A DNA stretch of 64,000 nt, taken from positions 143,331-207,330 of the forward strand of contig JAZUJW010000048.1 in NCBI GenBank assembly GCA_045642925.1. Direction: 5' to 3'. Position numbers and translations under genes: made by a program. Below, one piece after another: positions 43,305 to 51,754 of this stretch; position 1 is the first letter of the stretch, and each line of letters starts with the position of its first letter. The notes under the pieces were generated by a model, which worked only from the letters and a program-made list of their open reading frames with translations, did not search any database and was not told the origin of the DNA. This stretch comes from Firm-04 sp045642925. GTDB taxonomy: Bacteria > Bacillota > Clostridia > Oscillospirales > Ruminococcaceae.

Positions 43305-44315
43305 TCAGAGTTTGGCAATGGTGCGGAGAATTACCGTCACATCGTCTGTGTTGACAGCGTCATCTGCATTGACATCCGCTTTCTGCACGCCGATATCGGA
43401 GAGGGAAACGGCAGTGTCTTCGTTGGCGTAGCGTGACAGCAAAATGGCATCACTGATGTTGACTTCGCCGTCAATGTTGATATCGCCTTGGAGTTGGAGT
43501 GCGTCATTTCCCATAAGGGACGAGGAAGCAGACGCCGGAATTCCGAACACTGAACAAATGCCGATATCTTCGAAAATATCCACAGCAAGCGCGAATTTTT
43601 CAGGAAACGTTTGGGCATTCGGGGAAACAATGCGGAATGCGTACCACCATTCGGATTCCTCCCTAGTCATTTCGAGTGTGCATTCGGGATGTTTTTCCGC
43701 AAGATATGCGCGGACGGCATCGGGGTCATTTCGCTTACTGCCGTACAAAGCGGGAGATTCCGGACCATATCCCAGCGGGTCATGCGTAAAATCCTCATAT
43801 ACAGCCGTTTGTCCGTAGCTGTAGAATCTGGAAATCAGGTTTGCTTCTGCAAGGTCATGCATCAGGGCATTGCAGTATGCGGTATCGCCGCGATGTTCGG
43901 AGTTGTCCCAGACTTCCCAGCAGTCGCCCGTTTCCGCATCTTCCCAAATTATGGCAGATATCTGCTGTTCGGGATAGTAGCGGTACAAAATTTCTTTCGC
44001 GGCATCTGCATCCGCATCAGGTGTCAGCGTAAACGAAAAGATATTGTGCCGCGGGATAATTGCTTGGAGCACATCACATTCCGAGGTTGTGCCGTCATCC
44101 CGTGTATTGGTGAAATGCTTGTACAGGAGCTGGTAATCGTCCTGACCGGCTTGCCAGCGAAGCATTCCCCTGTCATCGAGCGTTTCCCAGTCGGCATAAT
44201 ACGGAGAATCGGTACTGCCCCAGCAGTAGTCGGCGGAAGCAGAAGCGGCGGGGAGCGATTGCAGTGCAAGGACTGCACCTGCGGCAAATGCCATAAACTG
44301 ACGAATTTTTTTCAT
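43305..44315 (-). CDS. secreted dockerin protein, unknown N-terminal domain
   Basis: 336 residues from ATG 44315 (AGAAAGG about 11 bases upstream). Signal peptide MKKIRQFMAFAAGAVLALQS ending near SASA. A domain of about 230 residues without known motifs but rich in Trp/Tyr (DYCWGSTDSPYYADW, ESEWWYAFRIVS), then a type I dockerin: DINIDGEVNISDAILLSRY and DVNADDAVNTDDVTVILR, both calcium loops intact. Its start codon overlaps the stop of the anti-sigma-like gene (ATGA), so its synthesis is tied to that regulatory pair. Confidence 0.85.
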   Translation of the reverse strand: MKKIRQFMAFAAGAVLALQSLPAASASADYCWGSTDSPYYADWETLDDRGMLRWQAGQDDYQLLYKHFTNTRDDGTTSECDVLQAIIPRHNIFSFTLTPDADADAAKEILYRYYPEQQISAIIWEDAETGDCWEVWDNSEHRGDTAYCNALMHDLAEANLISRFYSYGQTAVYEDFTHDPLGYGPESPALYGSKRNDPDAVRAYLAEKHPECTLEMTREESEWWYAFRIVSPNAQTFPEKFALAVDIFEDIGICSVFGIPASASSSLMGNDALQLQGDINIDGEVNISDAILLSRYANEDTAVSLSDIGVQKADVNADDAVNTDDVTVILRTIAKL

Positions 44316-45283
44316 GTGAAAAACCACCTTTCTGTATTCATGATTTGAATGACAAAGGATTCGGGAAGCATGGATGCATATGCTTCAGGCGTGTCGGCTT
44401 GGGTGAAATGGAGGAAACACGCATCTGTGGAAATTGCCATATCATTTGGCAATTGCAGGATGAATGTCATTTCGGTGTAGGTGTCGGATGGGAGAAACAC
44501 CGCTTCCAGAGATAGAAATGCATGATCGTATATACCATTCAGCAAGTCCACGTTTTCGGCGTTCCCGCTGACGAAAATCTGCAAATACTGATAATGCGCA
44601 AAATCCATATATTCCTGCGCTTCGGCATCTGTCAGCAGACGGAACGAACATAATGGCTGTGATGCGCTTGCCTGTGTTGCAGTTTCAGGCGTGGAGGGTT
44701 CGCTTTTCTGCACGGAAACCGTCAGCAGATTTTCGACACTGCATGCTTGTGTGTTGGTCGCTTCCGTTGCTTCAACCGTTTGCGGAATGGCTTCCGTAAC
44801 GGTGACAGGCATCATTTCCGTTGTCGGGGCAGTTGATGTCACGGTAATCGTGGTGACGGCGGAATGTGTCGTGACGGACAATGCAGTTGTGATGGGTGCG
44901 GTTTTCGTTTCCGTTGTTTCAACCGTTTGTGGAACGGCTTCCGTAACGGTGACAGGCATCATTTCCGTTGTCGGGGCAGTTGATGTCACGGTAATCGTAG
45001 TGACGGCGGGCGCAGTTGAAATAGTGGTGGTACTGCGTTGTGTGGTGGTGACAATGGGCGTGGTGGAATATGTCGTGGCGGCAGGCATGATATCGGGCGG
45101 CGCAGGCGGGCGAAAACGGGGATAAACTGCCAAAGCGGTGACTGCCGTGATGCAGGCGGCGATGGCGGGAATGCCATACCGCAGGAAAGGCACGGCGTGT
45201 TTCTGCGGTGTGGCGGCGGATGCGATCCAAGCATCGGGAATGTCGTCAAGCAATGTCAGCAAATCGGATTCTTTCACAGCCAT
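44312..45283 (-). CDS. transmembrane anti-sigma factor candidate with Thr-rich extracellular stalk
   Basis: 323 residues. Residues 1-35 are cytoplasmic (MAVKESDLLTLLDDIPDAW, a usual place for sigma binding), one helix near 35-53 (IPAIAACITAVTALAVYP), then about 150 Thr/Pro/Val-rich residues with a duplicated block TTITVTSTAPTTEMMPVTVT, and a globular outer domain to the end. It overlaps the ECF sigma gene upstream by 10 bases and the dockerin gene downstream by 4. Position and topology argue for an anti-sigma/sensor protein; no zinc-anti-sigma (HxxxCxxC) motif is present, so the assignment is by context. Confidence 0.65.
   Translation of the reverse strand: MAVKESDLLTLLDDIPDAWIASAATPQKHAVPFLRYGIPAIAACITAVTALAVYPRFRPPAPPDIMPAATTYSTTPIVTTTQRSTTTISTAPAVTTITVTSTAPTTEMMPVTVTEAVPQTVETTETKTAPITTALSVTTHSAVTTITVTSTAPTTEMMPVTVTEAIPQTVEATEATNTQACSVENLLTVSVQKSEPSTPETATQASASQPLCSFRLLTDAEAQEYMDFAHYQYLQIFVSGNAENVDLLNGIYDHAFLSLEAVFLPSDTYTEMTFILQLPNDMAISTDACFLHFTQADTPEAYASMLPESFVIQIMNTERWFFT
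44762..45009 (-). repeat. direct repeat in the anti-sigma stalk
   Basis: Two copies of about 101 bp (44762-44862 and 44909-45009), 147 bp apart (49 codons, in frame), nearly identical. They code for the duplicated Thr-rich block. High identity suggests recent duplication and possible length variation between strains. Confidence 0.85.
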
Positions 45284-45837
45284 CCCTCCTTTTCAAGATA
45301 TTTTCTGAGTTTGCCGCGGATACGGGAAAGCGTCACCTTCACGTTGTTTTCGCTCATGCCGAATAATGCAGCACATTCAGCAACGGAAGAAGCGTACCAA
45401 TACCGCCTCACGAATAAATCACGCTGTTGGCGCGGCAGCGTGCCAAGAAATGCGGTGATCGCTTTGGCAATTTCGCGCTTGTCGATTTCGTGTTCGACAG
45501 ATTCAGGCGAAGCGATGCATTCTGTCAATTCGTCGAGTGCCTGCGGCAATTGACTTCCGCCGCGTTTTTGCGTATTGTCGGCGTTTCGGCGATTGATGGC
45601 GAAGTTCCGCACCAGCCGCAGGAGATAAGCGCGGAAATACTGTGGATGTGCGGGCGGAATGGCATTCCATGCGGCAAGCAGGGCATCATTCAGGCATTCT
45701 TCGGCATCTTCACTGCTGCAAAGCAGGTTACACGCCAGACTGCGGCAGAGTGTGCCGTATTTTTCTGTTGTGGAATGGAGAGCCTGTTCGTCCCGTTGAA
45801 AAAACATTTGAAGAATCAATTCATCATCCGTAGCCAT
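45274..45837 (-). CDS. ECF-type RNA polymerase sigma factor
   Basis: 187 residues from ATG 45837. Region 2 around ALHSTTEKYGTLCRSLACNL and EDAEECLNDALLAAWNAIPP, region 4 with TLPRQQRDLFVRRYWYASSV and the helix-turn-helix SVAECAALFGMSENNVKVTL, ending LRKYLEKEGWL. First gene of the sigma / anti-sigma candidate / dockerin operon. A possible self-recognised promoter lies just upstream. Group within the ECF family not assigned. Confidence 0.92.
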   Translation of the reverse strand: MATDDELILQMFFQRDEQALHSTTEKYGTLCRSLACNLLCSSEDAEECLNDALLAAWNAIPPAHPQYFRAYLLRLVRNFAINRRNADNTQKRGGSQLPQALDELTECIASPESVEHEIDKREIAKAITAFLGTLPRQQRDLFVRRYWYASSVAECAALFGMSENNVKVTLSRIRGKLRKYLEKEGWL

Positions 45838-45850
45838 CACCGCCCTTTGA

Positions 45851-45882
45851 TTATATAAACAAGATTTTTGAGAAAAGGTTAC
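45851..45882 (-). promoter_or_regulatory. candidate ECF-type promoter of the sigma operon
   Basis: Minus strand GTAACC (45877-45882, inside TGTAACCTTTTC) and TATATAA (45851-45857), 19 bases apart by these boundaries. An AAC-bearing -35 box next to an ECF gene often means self-regulation. No sigma-A pair is apparent nearby. Confidence 0.4.
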
Positions 45883-45944
45883 ACAGCGGGGAAAATATTT
45901 TCGTACAGAGCAAATCGTCCTGCACGACTTCTATAATATAAAGA

Positions 45945-45985
45945 GAAAGGCAAGAGAACGGTATGAAGTGGTTCTCTTGCCTTTC
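45945..45985 (-). terminator. terminator of the two-component operon (hairpin family copy 3)
   Basis: Perfect 15-bp stem GAAAGGCAAGAGAAC / GTTCTCTTGCCTTTC, loop of 11 bases containing GTATGA, then TCTTTAT on the minus strand. Ends 27 bp past the histidine kinase stop. Confidence 0.85.
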
Positions 45986-46011
45986 GGATTCGATCAAACA
46001 AAACGCGGAAT

Positions 46012-48423
46012 TCAATTCTTGCCGGACATCTCATGATTGGAGGTGTTCTCGGATTCGGGTACTTCCACAGGTACCGGCATCTGTGGATTCACTGTGGTAT
46101 ACGCCGGGAAACGCACGATTGCTTTGAACAGATCTCCGTCGATTTCCAGTGTCAGCGTGCCGCCCTGTGAGCGTGTCAGGTCTTTCGCAATGGAAAGTCC
46201 CAGTCCGCTTCCTTCCGTGTGTCGGGATGCATCGCCGCGGACAAAACGCTCTGTCAGTTCGCTCGGTGAAATATTCAGAGCGTGTTCCGAAATATTCTTC
46301 ATGGTAATTTCTGCGATCAGCCCACGCTTGGCAACTTCCAGATAAACACGGCTCGATGGCAGCGAATATTTGCAGGCGTTTCCAAACAGGTTCGCCAGTA
46401 CGCGGAAAAGATGCCGTCCGTCTGCAAGAATATACAGTGGTTTTTCAGGCAGTTTCGTAATGAGCGTCAGATTGTGCTCGGCAAATTTGTCCTCATATTC
46501 GCAGGCAACCTGCGGAATCAGTACGCAGATATCCATCGGCACAAGTTCCACTTTCAGTGCGCCTGTTGATGCCTTGGACGCATCGACCAGATCTTCTGTC
46601 AGCTTTTTTAGTCTTGCAGACTGTCGCCGCAATACTTCCAGATATTGTTCCACACGTTCATTTCCATTTACTTCACGGTCAAGCAGATCTACATAGTTGA
46701 CGATGGAAGTCAGCGGTGTTTTCAGGTCGTGGGATACGTTCGTAATCAATTCGGTACGCATACGTTCTGCGCGTGTTCGCTGGTCAACGGTTGCCTGAAT
46801 GCCGTTTGTCATATGATCCAGTGATGCAGAAAAGTCCTTGAATGCCAGAACAAGCCGCACTTTCGGCGTCATTTCTGCAAAATCGCCTTTTTCCATGTTT
46901 TGTGTGCGCTGCTTCAGGAAATCAAAGCAATACACCACATAGAATATCAGCAACAGCGGCGGCAGATTGATCAGTGCCAACAGCAGCATTGCGAGTGGTG
47001 TGGATGTACATTCGAGGAGGACGACAAGATTCAGCGTCAGCCATACTGTGCAGGCCAGTACAATAAATAAACTGAGGGAACGCTTCGTCTTGGAAAAGTC
47101 ATTTATGTTTTTCAGACGGCGAATAGTAAAGAAGCTGTCCCAGAATGTGCCTGTTTTTGCACGGATGGCAGTTGTATACAGAAGCAGAACACAACTGACG
47201 GAAAGTGTCATTGCCATGCCGCAAACCAGCAGTACAGTCGCACGCCATTGGGCACGGTTTTCCATCATCATATACACACTGTAATATCCTGCAAGCACGA
47301 CCAGAATCGGCATCAAAATGAAAGCTTCATAGGAAATGCCGTGAAGCCGGGAATGTACGAATCCGGATGTGCCGTGTGCATAACCTGCGGTCATGCAAAG
47401 CCCGATACAGCTTGCGATCGTCAGCAGACCAAACAGGAAGCAGCTGATCAGGATGAGCTCTCTCCCACGATTTAAGCGGGAAAGGACGTTGTAATCCGAG
47501 CGAATGGCATCATTGACGTTCATGTTTTTCAGCACATATGTCCGTATCAGAACCTCCATCGTTCCCTGCTGATAGCCGACAAGGGTGACTTCTAATCCAC
47601 TGCTGAGTTTTTTTTCGATTTCCTCGTTGTCAGAATAATGGTTTGCGGGATTTTCACTTTTGTAGTAGTAATAATCCTCCAGTGTGCCTGTGATCGTCGA
47701 AAAAATAGGTTCTTCGACCTCTATCAGAATTTGTTGACCTTCAGGCACGTTTTCGGTGACTGTCGCTGTGCAGTATTTGCCATACTTCGCTTTGAAATCG
47801 AATTGCCTTGCTTCCGAAAGGGAATGAAAAACTTCATAATGTATTGTTGTTTCATCGCAGACATCAATGTGAAACTTCATGCTTTTCAGTTTTTCGATGT
47901 CAACGTCCGTATAGAACCATTCGCTGAATTCAGCAGGGCTTTCGAGATAGGAAGACATATCAGCATTTCTCAGGTCTTCATAGTCATCAAAGATCACTTG
48001 CTTCTCATAGCGTTCGCCCTTATAGATCACTTGTGCCGGATCGGATGCAACCGTCAGGATCTCCTGTTCTTTTTCTACATTCGGGTCATTTGAGAACATT
48101 TGATTTCCGAGTTTATCTGAAATGATGAAGCGCAGATTGGTATTATCAGGTGAAAAAATACTATCGTAATATAGTTTTGAGGAGAGGTATTCCGCATTGT
48201 TATCCTCCGCTCTCAAATATACCGAATAGTAATCTGCGATCTGTTCCAGATTGGTATGCGATTTCAGCATAGTCTGATAGATGTCCAGATTATTGGAATA
48301 AAAGCCGTATTTCAGGCAAAATAGTGTTCCGATACAGCAAACGATGGTACAGCTGAGCATCACAATGGACAGCAGGGCGAAAAGAACTTTCACGTTGCCA
48401 TTTTCGCGCTGAGTTCGTTCCAT
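46012..48423 (-). CDS. sensor histidine kinase with multi-helix membrane domain
   Basis: 803 residues. One helix near residue 12-35, an outside domain of about 270 residues, then six or so helices between about 310 and 510 (LILISCFLFGLLTIASCIGL and others), a linker, the HisKA segment ITNVSHDLKTPLTSIVNYVD (phospho-acceptor His) and an HATPase domain with LFGNACKYS and GSGLGLSIAKDLTRS. The long outside region plus second membrane block is unlike simple two-helix kinases. Its response regulator lies 21 bp upstream. The signal is unknown; cell-envelope state is a fair guess. Confidence 0.9.
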   Translation of the reverse strand: MERTQRENGNVKVLFALLSIVMLSCTIVCCIGTLFCLKYGFYSNNLDIYQTMLKSHTNLEQIADYYSVYLRAEDNNAEYLSSKLYYDSIFSPDNTNLRFIISDKLGNQMFSNDPNVEKEQEILTVASDPAQVIYKGERYEKQVIFDDYEDLRNADMSSYLESPAEFSEWFYTDVDIEKLKSMKFHIDVCDETTIHYEVFHSLSEARQFDFKAKYGKYCTATVTENVPEGQQILIEVEEPIFSTITGTLEDYYYYKSENPANHYSDNEEIEKKLSSGLEVTLVGYQQGTMEVLIRTYVLKNMNVNDAIRSDYNVLSRLNRGRELILISCFLFGLLTIASCIGLCMTAGYAHGTSGFVHSRLHGISYEAFILMPILVVLAGYYSVYMMMENRAQWRATVLLVCGMAMTLSVSCVLLLYTTAIRAKTGTFWDSFFTIRRLKNINDFSKTKRSLSLFIVLACTVWLTLNLVVLLECTSTPLAMLLLALINLPPLLLIFYVVYCFDFLKQRTQNMEKGDFAEMTPKVRLVLAFKDFSASLDHMTNGIQATVDQRTRAERMRTELITNVSHDLKTPLTSIVNYVDLLDREVNGNERVEQYLEVLRRQSARLKKLTEDLVDASKASTGALKVELVPMDICVLIPQVACEYEDKFAEHNLTLITKLPEKPLYILADGRHLFRVLANLFGNACKYSLPSSRVYLEVAKRGLIAEITMKNISEHALNISPSELTERFVRGDASRHTEGSGLGLSIAKDLTRSQGGTLTLEIDGDLFKAIVRFPAYTTVNPQMPVPVEVPESENTSNHEMSGKN

Positions 48424-48443
48424 TTTCTGATATCTCCTTCCTC

Positions 48444-49133
48444 TCAGCCCTCCAGCTTGTAACCCTGTCCCCAGACGACTTTGATGTAGCGGGGCTGTGC
48501 AGGATTGATTTCCAGTTTTTCGCGCAGATGACGGATATGTACTGCAACTGTATTTTCTGCCCCGTCAGCGGGAGCTTTCCAGACTGCTGTGTAAATTTCG
48601 CGCGGCGAGAATACTTTTCCGACATTCTGCATCAGAAGGAGAAGAATTTCGAATTCGATCGGTGTCAGATTCACGGGGGTATCATCATTGGTCACGGATT
48701 TGGATTTCGTGCTGAGATTAATGCCGCCAACCGTGATCACATCGGGATCGGGCTGTGTCGCTGCGCCCAGACGCAGATAGCGGCGAAGCTGAGAACGGAC
48801 TCTTGCGATCACTTCCACAGGTGAAAACGGTTTGGTGATGTAGTCATCCGCACCGACATTCAAGCCGAGGATCTTATCCGTGTCTTCCGATTTCGCCGTC
48901 AGGAGAATGATCGGCACATTGCTGAAGCGGCGAACTTCCGCCATTGCTACGATACCGTCCATGACAGGCATCATAATATCCATCAGAATAAGCTGGATGC
49001 CGCCCTGACGCATCTGTTCTACGGCTTCCTGCCCGTTATATGCTGTTTTAACATGATATCCTTCGGCTGTCAGATAAATCTGAAGCGCAGATACGATATC
49101 CTTTTCATCATCACAAACCAGAATGGTTTCCAT
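48444..49133 (-). CDS. OmpR-family response regulator
   Basis: 229 residues from ATG 49133 (AGGAG 10 bases upstream). Receiver domain: VCDDEKDIVSALQIYL with the acidic pair, phospho-Asp in LILMDIMMPVMDG, Thr and Lys in LLTAKSED and DYITKPFSPVEV. C-terminal winged helix: LTPIEFEILLLLMQNVGKVF, VHIRHLREKLEINP, YIKVVWGQGYKLEG. First gene of the two-component operon with its own sigma-A promoter. Targets are unknown; the divergent amino-acid-loading operon begins 290 bp away. Confidence 0.94.
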   Translation of the reverse strand: METILVCDDEKDIVSALQIYLTAEGYHVKTAYNGQEAVEQMRQGGIQLILMDIMMPVMDGIVAMAEVRRFSNVPIILLTAKSEDTDKILGLNVGADDYITKPFSPVEVIARVRSQLRRYLRLGAATQPDPDVITVGGINLSTKSKSVTNDDTPVNLTPIEFEILLLLMQNVGKVFSPREIYTAVWKAPADGAENTVAVHIRHLREKLEINPAQPRYIKVVWGQGYKLEG

Positions 49134-49186
49134 GCTTTTAACACTCCTATTTTCTTTTTGCAAATGCATAGACATTGCTATTATTC

Positions 49187-49215
49187 ATTATAGCAAATCA
49201 AAAGGCAAGATGCAA
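49187..49215 (-). promoter_or_regulatory. sigma-A promoter of the two-component operon
   Basis: Minus strand TTGCAT (49210-49215), 17-bp spacer, TATAAT (49187-49192). Divergent from the promoter at 49333. Confidence 0.75.
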
Positions 49216-49332
49216 GCCCATAGCACTGAAGATTTCATGAAAAAAACACACACGTTTTTCGCAAATTTTACCAAAAATATGCCGCTTCCCCTTGGTATCC
49301 TATGGTATGGCTTCCATAACGCGATTTTTTGC

Positions 49333-49361
49333 TTGACACCCGCGAAAGAAAACGATATAAT
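49333..49361 (+). promoter_or_regulatory. sigma-A promoter of the transglutaminase/racemase/Dlt-like operon
   Basis: TTGACA (49333-49338), 17-bp spacer, TATAAT (49356-49361). Transcription should begin near 49368, which rules out the in-frame GTG at 49370 as start codon. No further promoter is seen before the end of the lipoprotein gene at 56876. Confidence 0.85.
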
Positions 49362-49426
49362 AAAAGGGAGTGCATGGCGGGATGTCCTGCCTGCAACAAA
49401 TTCATATATATCGGGGTCTTAGTAGA

Positions 49427-50983
49427 ATGAAAGATGCAGCCCAGCCAAGCAGCAAGATTGTCCTGACGGTTTGTTATATCTTGTCTGCACTTCTTATGAT
49501 TGCAATGGTTGCCGCACTCGTGATGTGGATCGCGGACGACAATCTGGCAGCAAGCCTTCCTCTTTCCAATGCGCCTAATTATGCGATTGAAGAAATCAAT
49601 ATGTGGAATGTCGAATCCATTCCTGCACCTGAAGATTTCCTGAACGAAGAAGGCAAGTCCTTTGTCAAAAACGTGCAATATGCCGCACCCCCGTCCTATT
49701 CGGTCGGCGCACAGACTGTTGCACTCATCATGACACTCGAAGACGGCACGATTCGCACGGAGAATGCCCTTCTGACCATCAGCGAAGCCGCGATGGTCTG
49801 GGAAATGGCAACGGAAGCCACGCCGGAAGCACTTCTCGGCAAAATGTATGCGGATGCACAATTTGAAAAGCCCATTACAGATTACAAACAGCCCGGCACG
49901 TATACGGTGCAGGTCAAGTTCGGCGAAAAGTCTTATCCGTTTGCGCTGACAGTGCAGGATACCAAACCGCCTGTCGGAAAAATCAAGGAAAAGCTGACCT
50001 TCTGTACGAATCAGGAACTTACCATGGATGACTTCCTGATTTCCTATGAGGATGCATCCGATGTCACCGTGAAATTTTCCGAACTGCCCGATACGACTTC
50101 AAACGGTACCAAAACGACACAGATCGTACTGACCGATGCTTACGACAATGTTTCCATTCTGCCTGTCAGCTATACGATCACGGGCGATGATACGCCGCCG
50201 ATCCTGACAGGATGCGTGGATCTGACGACCATTATCGGTGTCCCGCTTTCCTATACGCATAATGTCACTGCCACCGATAATAAAGACGGTGAACTTGAAT
50301 ATACTATTACGCTTTCCGATGACTTCAACTTCAATGCTGAAGGACAGTACACTATTAAATATGACGCAGAAGATGCGGCGGGCAATTCCGTTTCGGAAAC
50401 CGTTCGCCTGAATGTTCTGCCTGCTGATACCGACCTTACGAAAATTCCAAACGAAATGTATATGCTCATGGGCTACTACATTGTGGACGAAATGCTCAAG
50501 AATGCACCTGAGGACATGGACGAACAGGAACTTGCCTATAAATGCTACCGCTATGTACAAGACCATATGTACTTCGTGGATAACAATGAAGAGTATGAAG
50601 ATCTGGATACCCAGTGGATGTATCCTGCCGCCCTTGCCATCCGTCAGAAATACGGCGACTGCCGCAATTATTACGGTTTTGCACGTCTGCTGTATACCTG
50701 CGCAGGCTTGGAAAACATTATGGTGTTCCATCCCGCAAACTATGAGGGTGCGGACAGACATTGGTGGAATATGGTGAAGATTTCGGGCGCGTGGTATCAT
50801 TGCGATCCGACACCGCGTGTAGCAATCTCTGATTTCTTTATGAAAACAGATGAGTGGATGGATGCGTACTCCGCGAGAAACGGCAACTGCTTCAAGCGCG
50901 ATAAATCCCTCTATCCTGCAACACCATCTCCGAATGCTCCCGCAACCACGACGACTGTCACAACTACAAAAACACGACCGTAA
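49427..50983 (+). CDS. membrane-anchored transglutaminase-like protein with Ig-like domains
   Basis: 518 residues from ATG 49427 (MKDAAQPSSK); earlier in-frame starts lie too close to the transcription start. One N-terminal helix (VCYILSALLMIAMVAALVMW), an outside region of about 100 residues, two bacterial Ig/HYR-like repeats opening DTKPPVGKI and DDTPPILTG (about 190-340), then a transglutaminase-like core with the triad Cys in YGDCRNYYGFARLL, His in DRHWWNMVKISGAWY and Asp in HCDPTPR. Ends in a short Pro/Thr tail. It could cleave or cross-link wall peptides. First gene of the operon; the racemase starts 17 bp later. Confidence 0.8.
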   Translation: MKDAAQPSSKIVLTVCYILSALLMIAMVAALVMWIADDNLAASLPLSNAPNYAIEEINMWNVESIPAPEDFLNEEGKSFVKNVQYAAPPSYSVGAQTVALIMTLEDGTIRTENALLTISEAAMVWEMATEATPEALLGKMYADAQFEKPITDYKQPGTYTVQVKFGEKSYPFALTVQDTKPPVGKIKEKLTFCTNQELTMDDFLISYEDASDVTVKFSELPDTTSNGTKTTQIVLTDAYDNVSILPVSYTITGDDTPPILTGCVDLTTIIGVPLSYTHNVTATDNKDGELEYTITLSDDFNFNAEGQYTIKYDAEDAAGNSVSETVRLNVLPADTDLTKIPNEMYMLMGYYIVDEMLKNAPEDMDEQELAYKCYRYVQDHMYFVDNNEEYEDLDTQWMYPAALAIRQKYGDCRNYYGFARLLYTCAGLENIMVFHPANYEGADRHWWNMVKISGAWYHCDPTPRVAISDFFMKTDEWMDAYSARNGNCFKRDKSLYPATPSPNAPATTTTVTTTKTRP

Positions 50984-50999
50984 CCGAGGAGAAACAGCC

Positions 51000-51719
51000 G
51001 TGATAAAGAAGAAAAAACTCGGCATCATCGGCGGACTTGGGCCAATGGCTTCTGCACAGTTCATGTCCCTCCTGACGGCGATGACCAAAGCTGATACTGA
51101 CCAAGACCATATCGAAACCATTTTGTACAGTAAACCCCAGACGCCCGACAGAACTGCCTTTTTGCTCGGCAATTCGAAAGAAAGCCCACTGCCTGCATTG
51201 CTGGACAGTGCGCAGACGCTTGAACGCATCGGCGCAGAAGTGCTTGCAATGCCCTGCATGACAGCATACAGCTTTTCGCAGGATCTACAGCAGGCAGTCC
51301 GTGCACAGTTGATTCACCCGATCGTGGAATCCGCACAGCTCCTTGCGAAACAGGGATGCCGTAAAGTCGGCATCATGGCAACGGATGGCACGGTGCAGGT
51401 CGGGCTGTTCCAGAAAGCACTTACGGACGCAGGCATTGCCTTTGCAGTCCCCGAAGAAAAAGCACAGCGGCTGGTCATGCACATGATCTATGAGAATGTC
51501 AAAAAAGGACAACCCGCTGATCTGGATATGCTGGAAGCAGTCACAAAACACCTGCGCGGTATGGGCGCAGAACGCATGATTCTCGGATGCACGGAGCTTT
51601 CCGTCATCAAACAAACGCAGGAAATCGGCAGCGGCTATCTGGATGCCATGGAAGTGCTTGCCGCCTGTGCCATTCAAGCCTGCGGCTACTGCATGAACGG
51701 CTCTATGGCAGAGCTTTGA
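51000..51719 (+). CDS. aspartate/glutamate racemase family protein
   Basis: 239 residues from GTG 51000 (GAGGAG 9 bases upstream). Both catalytic cysteines are present: Cys86 in LAMPCMTAYSF and Cys197 in MILGCTELSVI, with the N-terminal phosphate-like loop GIIGGLGPMASAQF. Such cofactor-free racemases interconvert L and D forms of aspartate, glutamate or, in the RacX/YgeA branch, other amino acids. Its place directly before an amino-acid adenylating enzyme suggests it supplies that enzyme's substrate. Substrate not predictable from sequence alone. Confidence 0.88.
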   Translation: MIKKKKLGIIGGLGPMASAQFMSLLTAMTKADTDQDHIETILYSKPQTPDRTAFLLGNSKESPLPALLDSAQTLERIGAEVLAMPCMTAYSFSQDLQQAVRAQLIHPIVESAQLLAKQGCRKVGIMATDGTVQVGLFQKALTDAGIAFAVPEEKAQRLVMHMIYENVKKGQPADLDMLEAVTKHLRGMGAERMILGCTELSVIKQTQEIGSGYLDAMEVLAACAIQACGYCMNGSMAEL

Positions 51720-51754
51720 ATGATAAATTCGAATAGAAGGAAGTCAGACCAACA

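Noticed and set aside
44762..45009. CRISPR-like repeat
   Set aside because: Only two copies, in frame within a Thr-rich coding region, with no unique spacer pattern and no cas gene.
49370..49426. Earlier GTG/ATG starts of the transglutaminase-like gene
   Set aside because: They fall at or within a few bases of the predicted transcription start set by the -10 box at 49356-49361.
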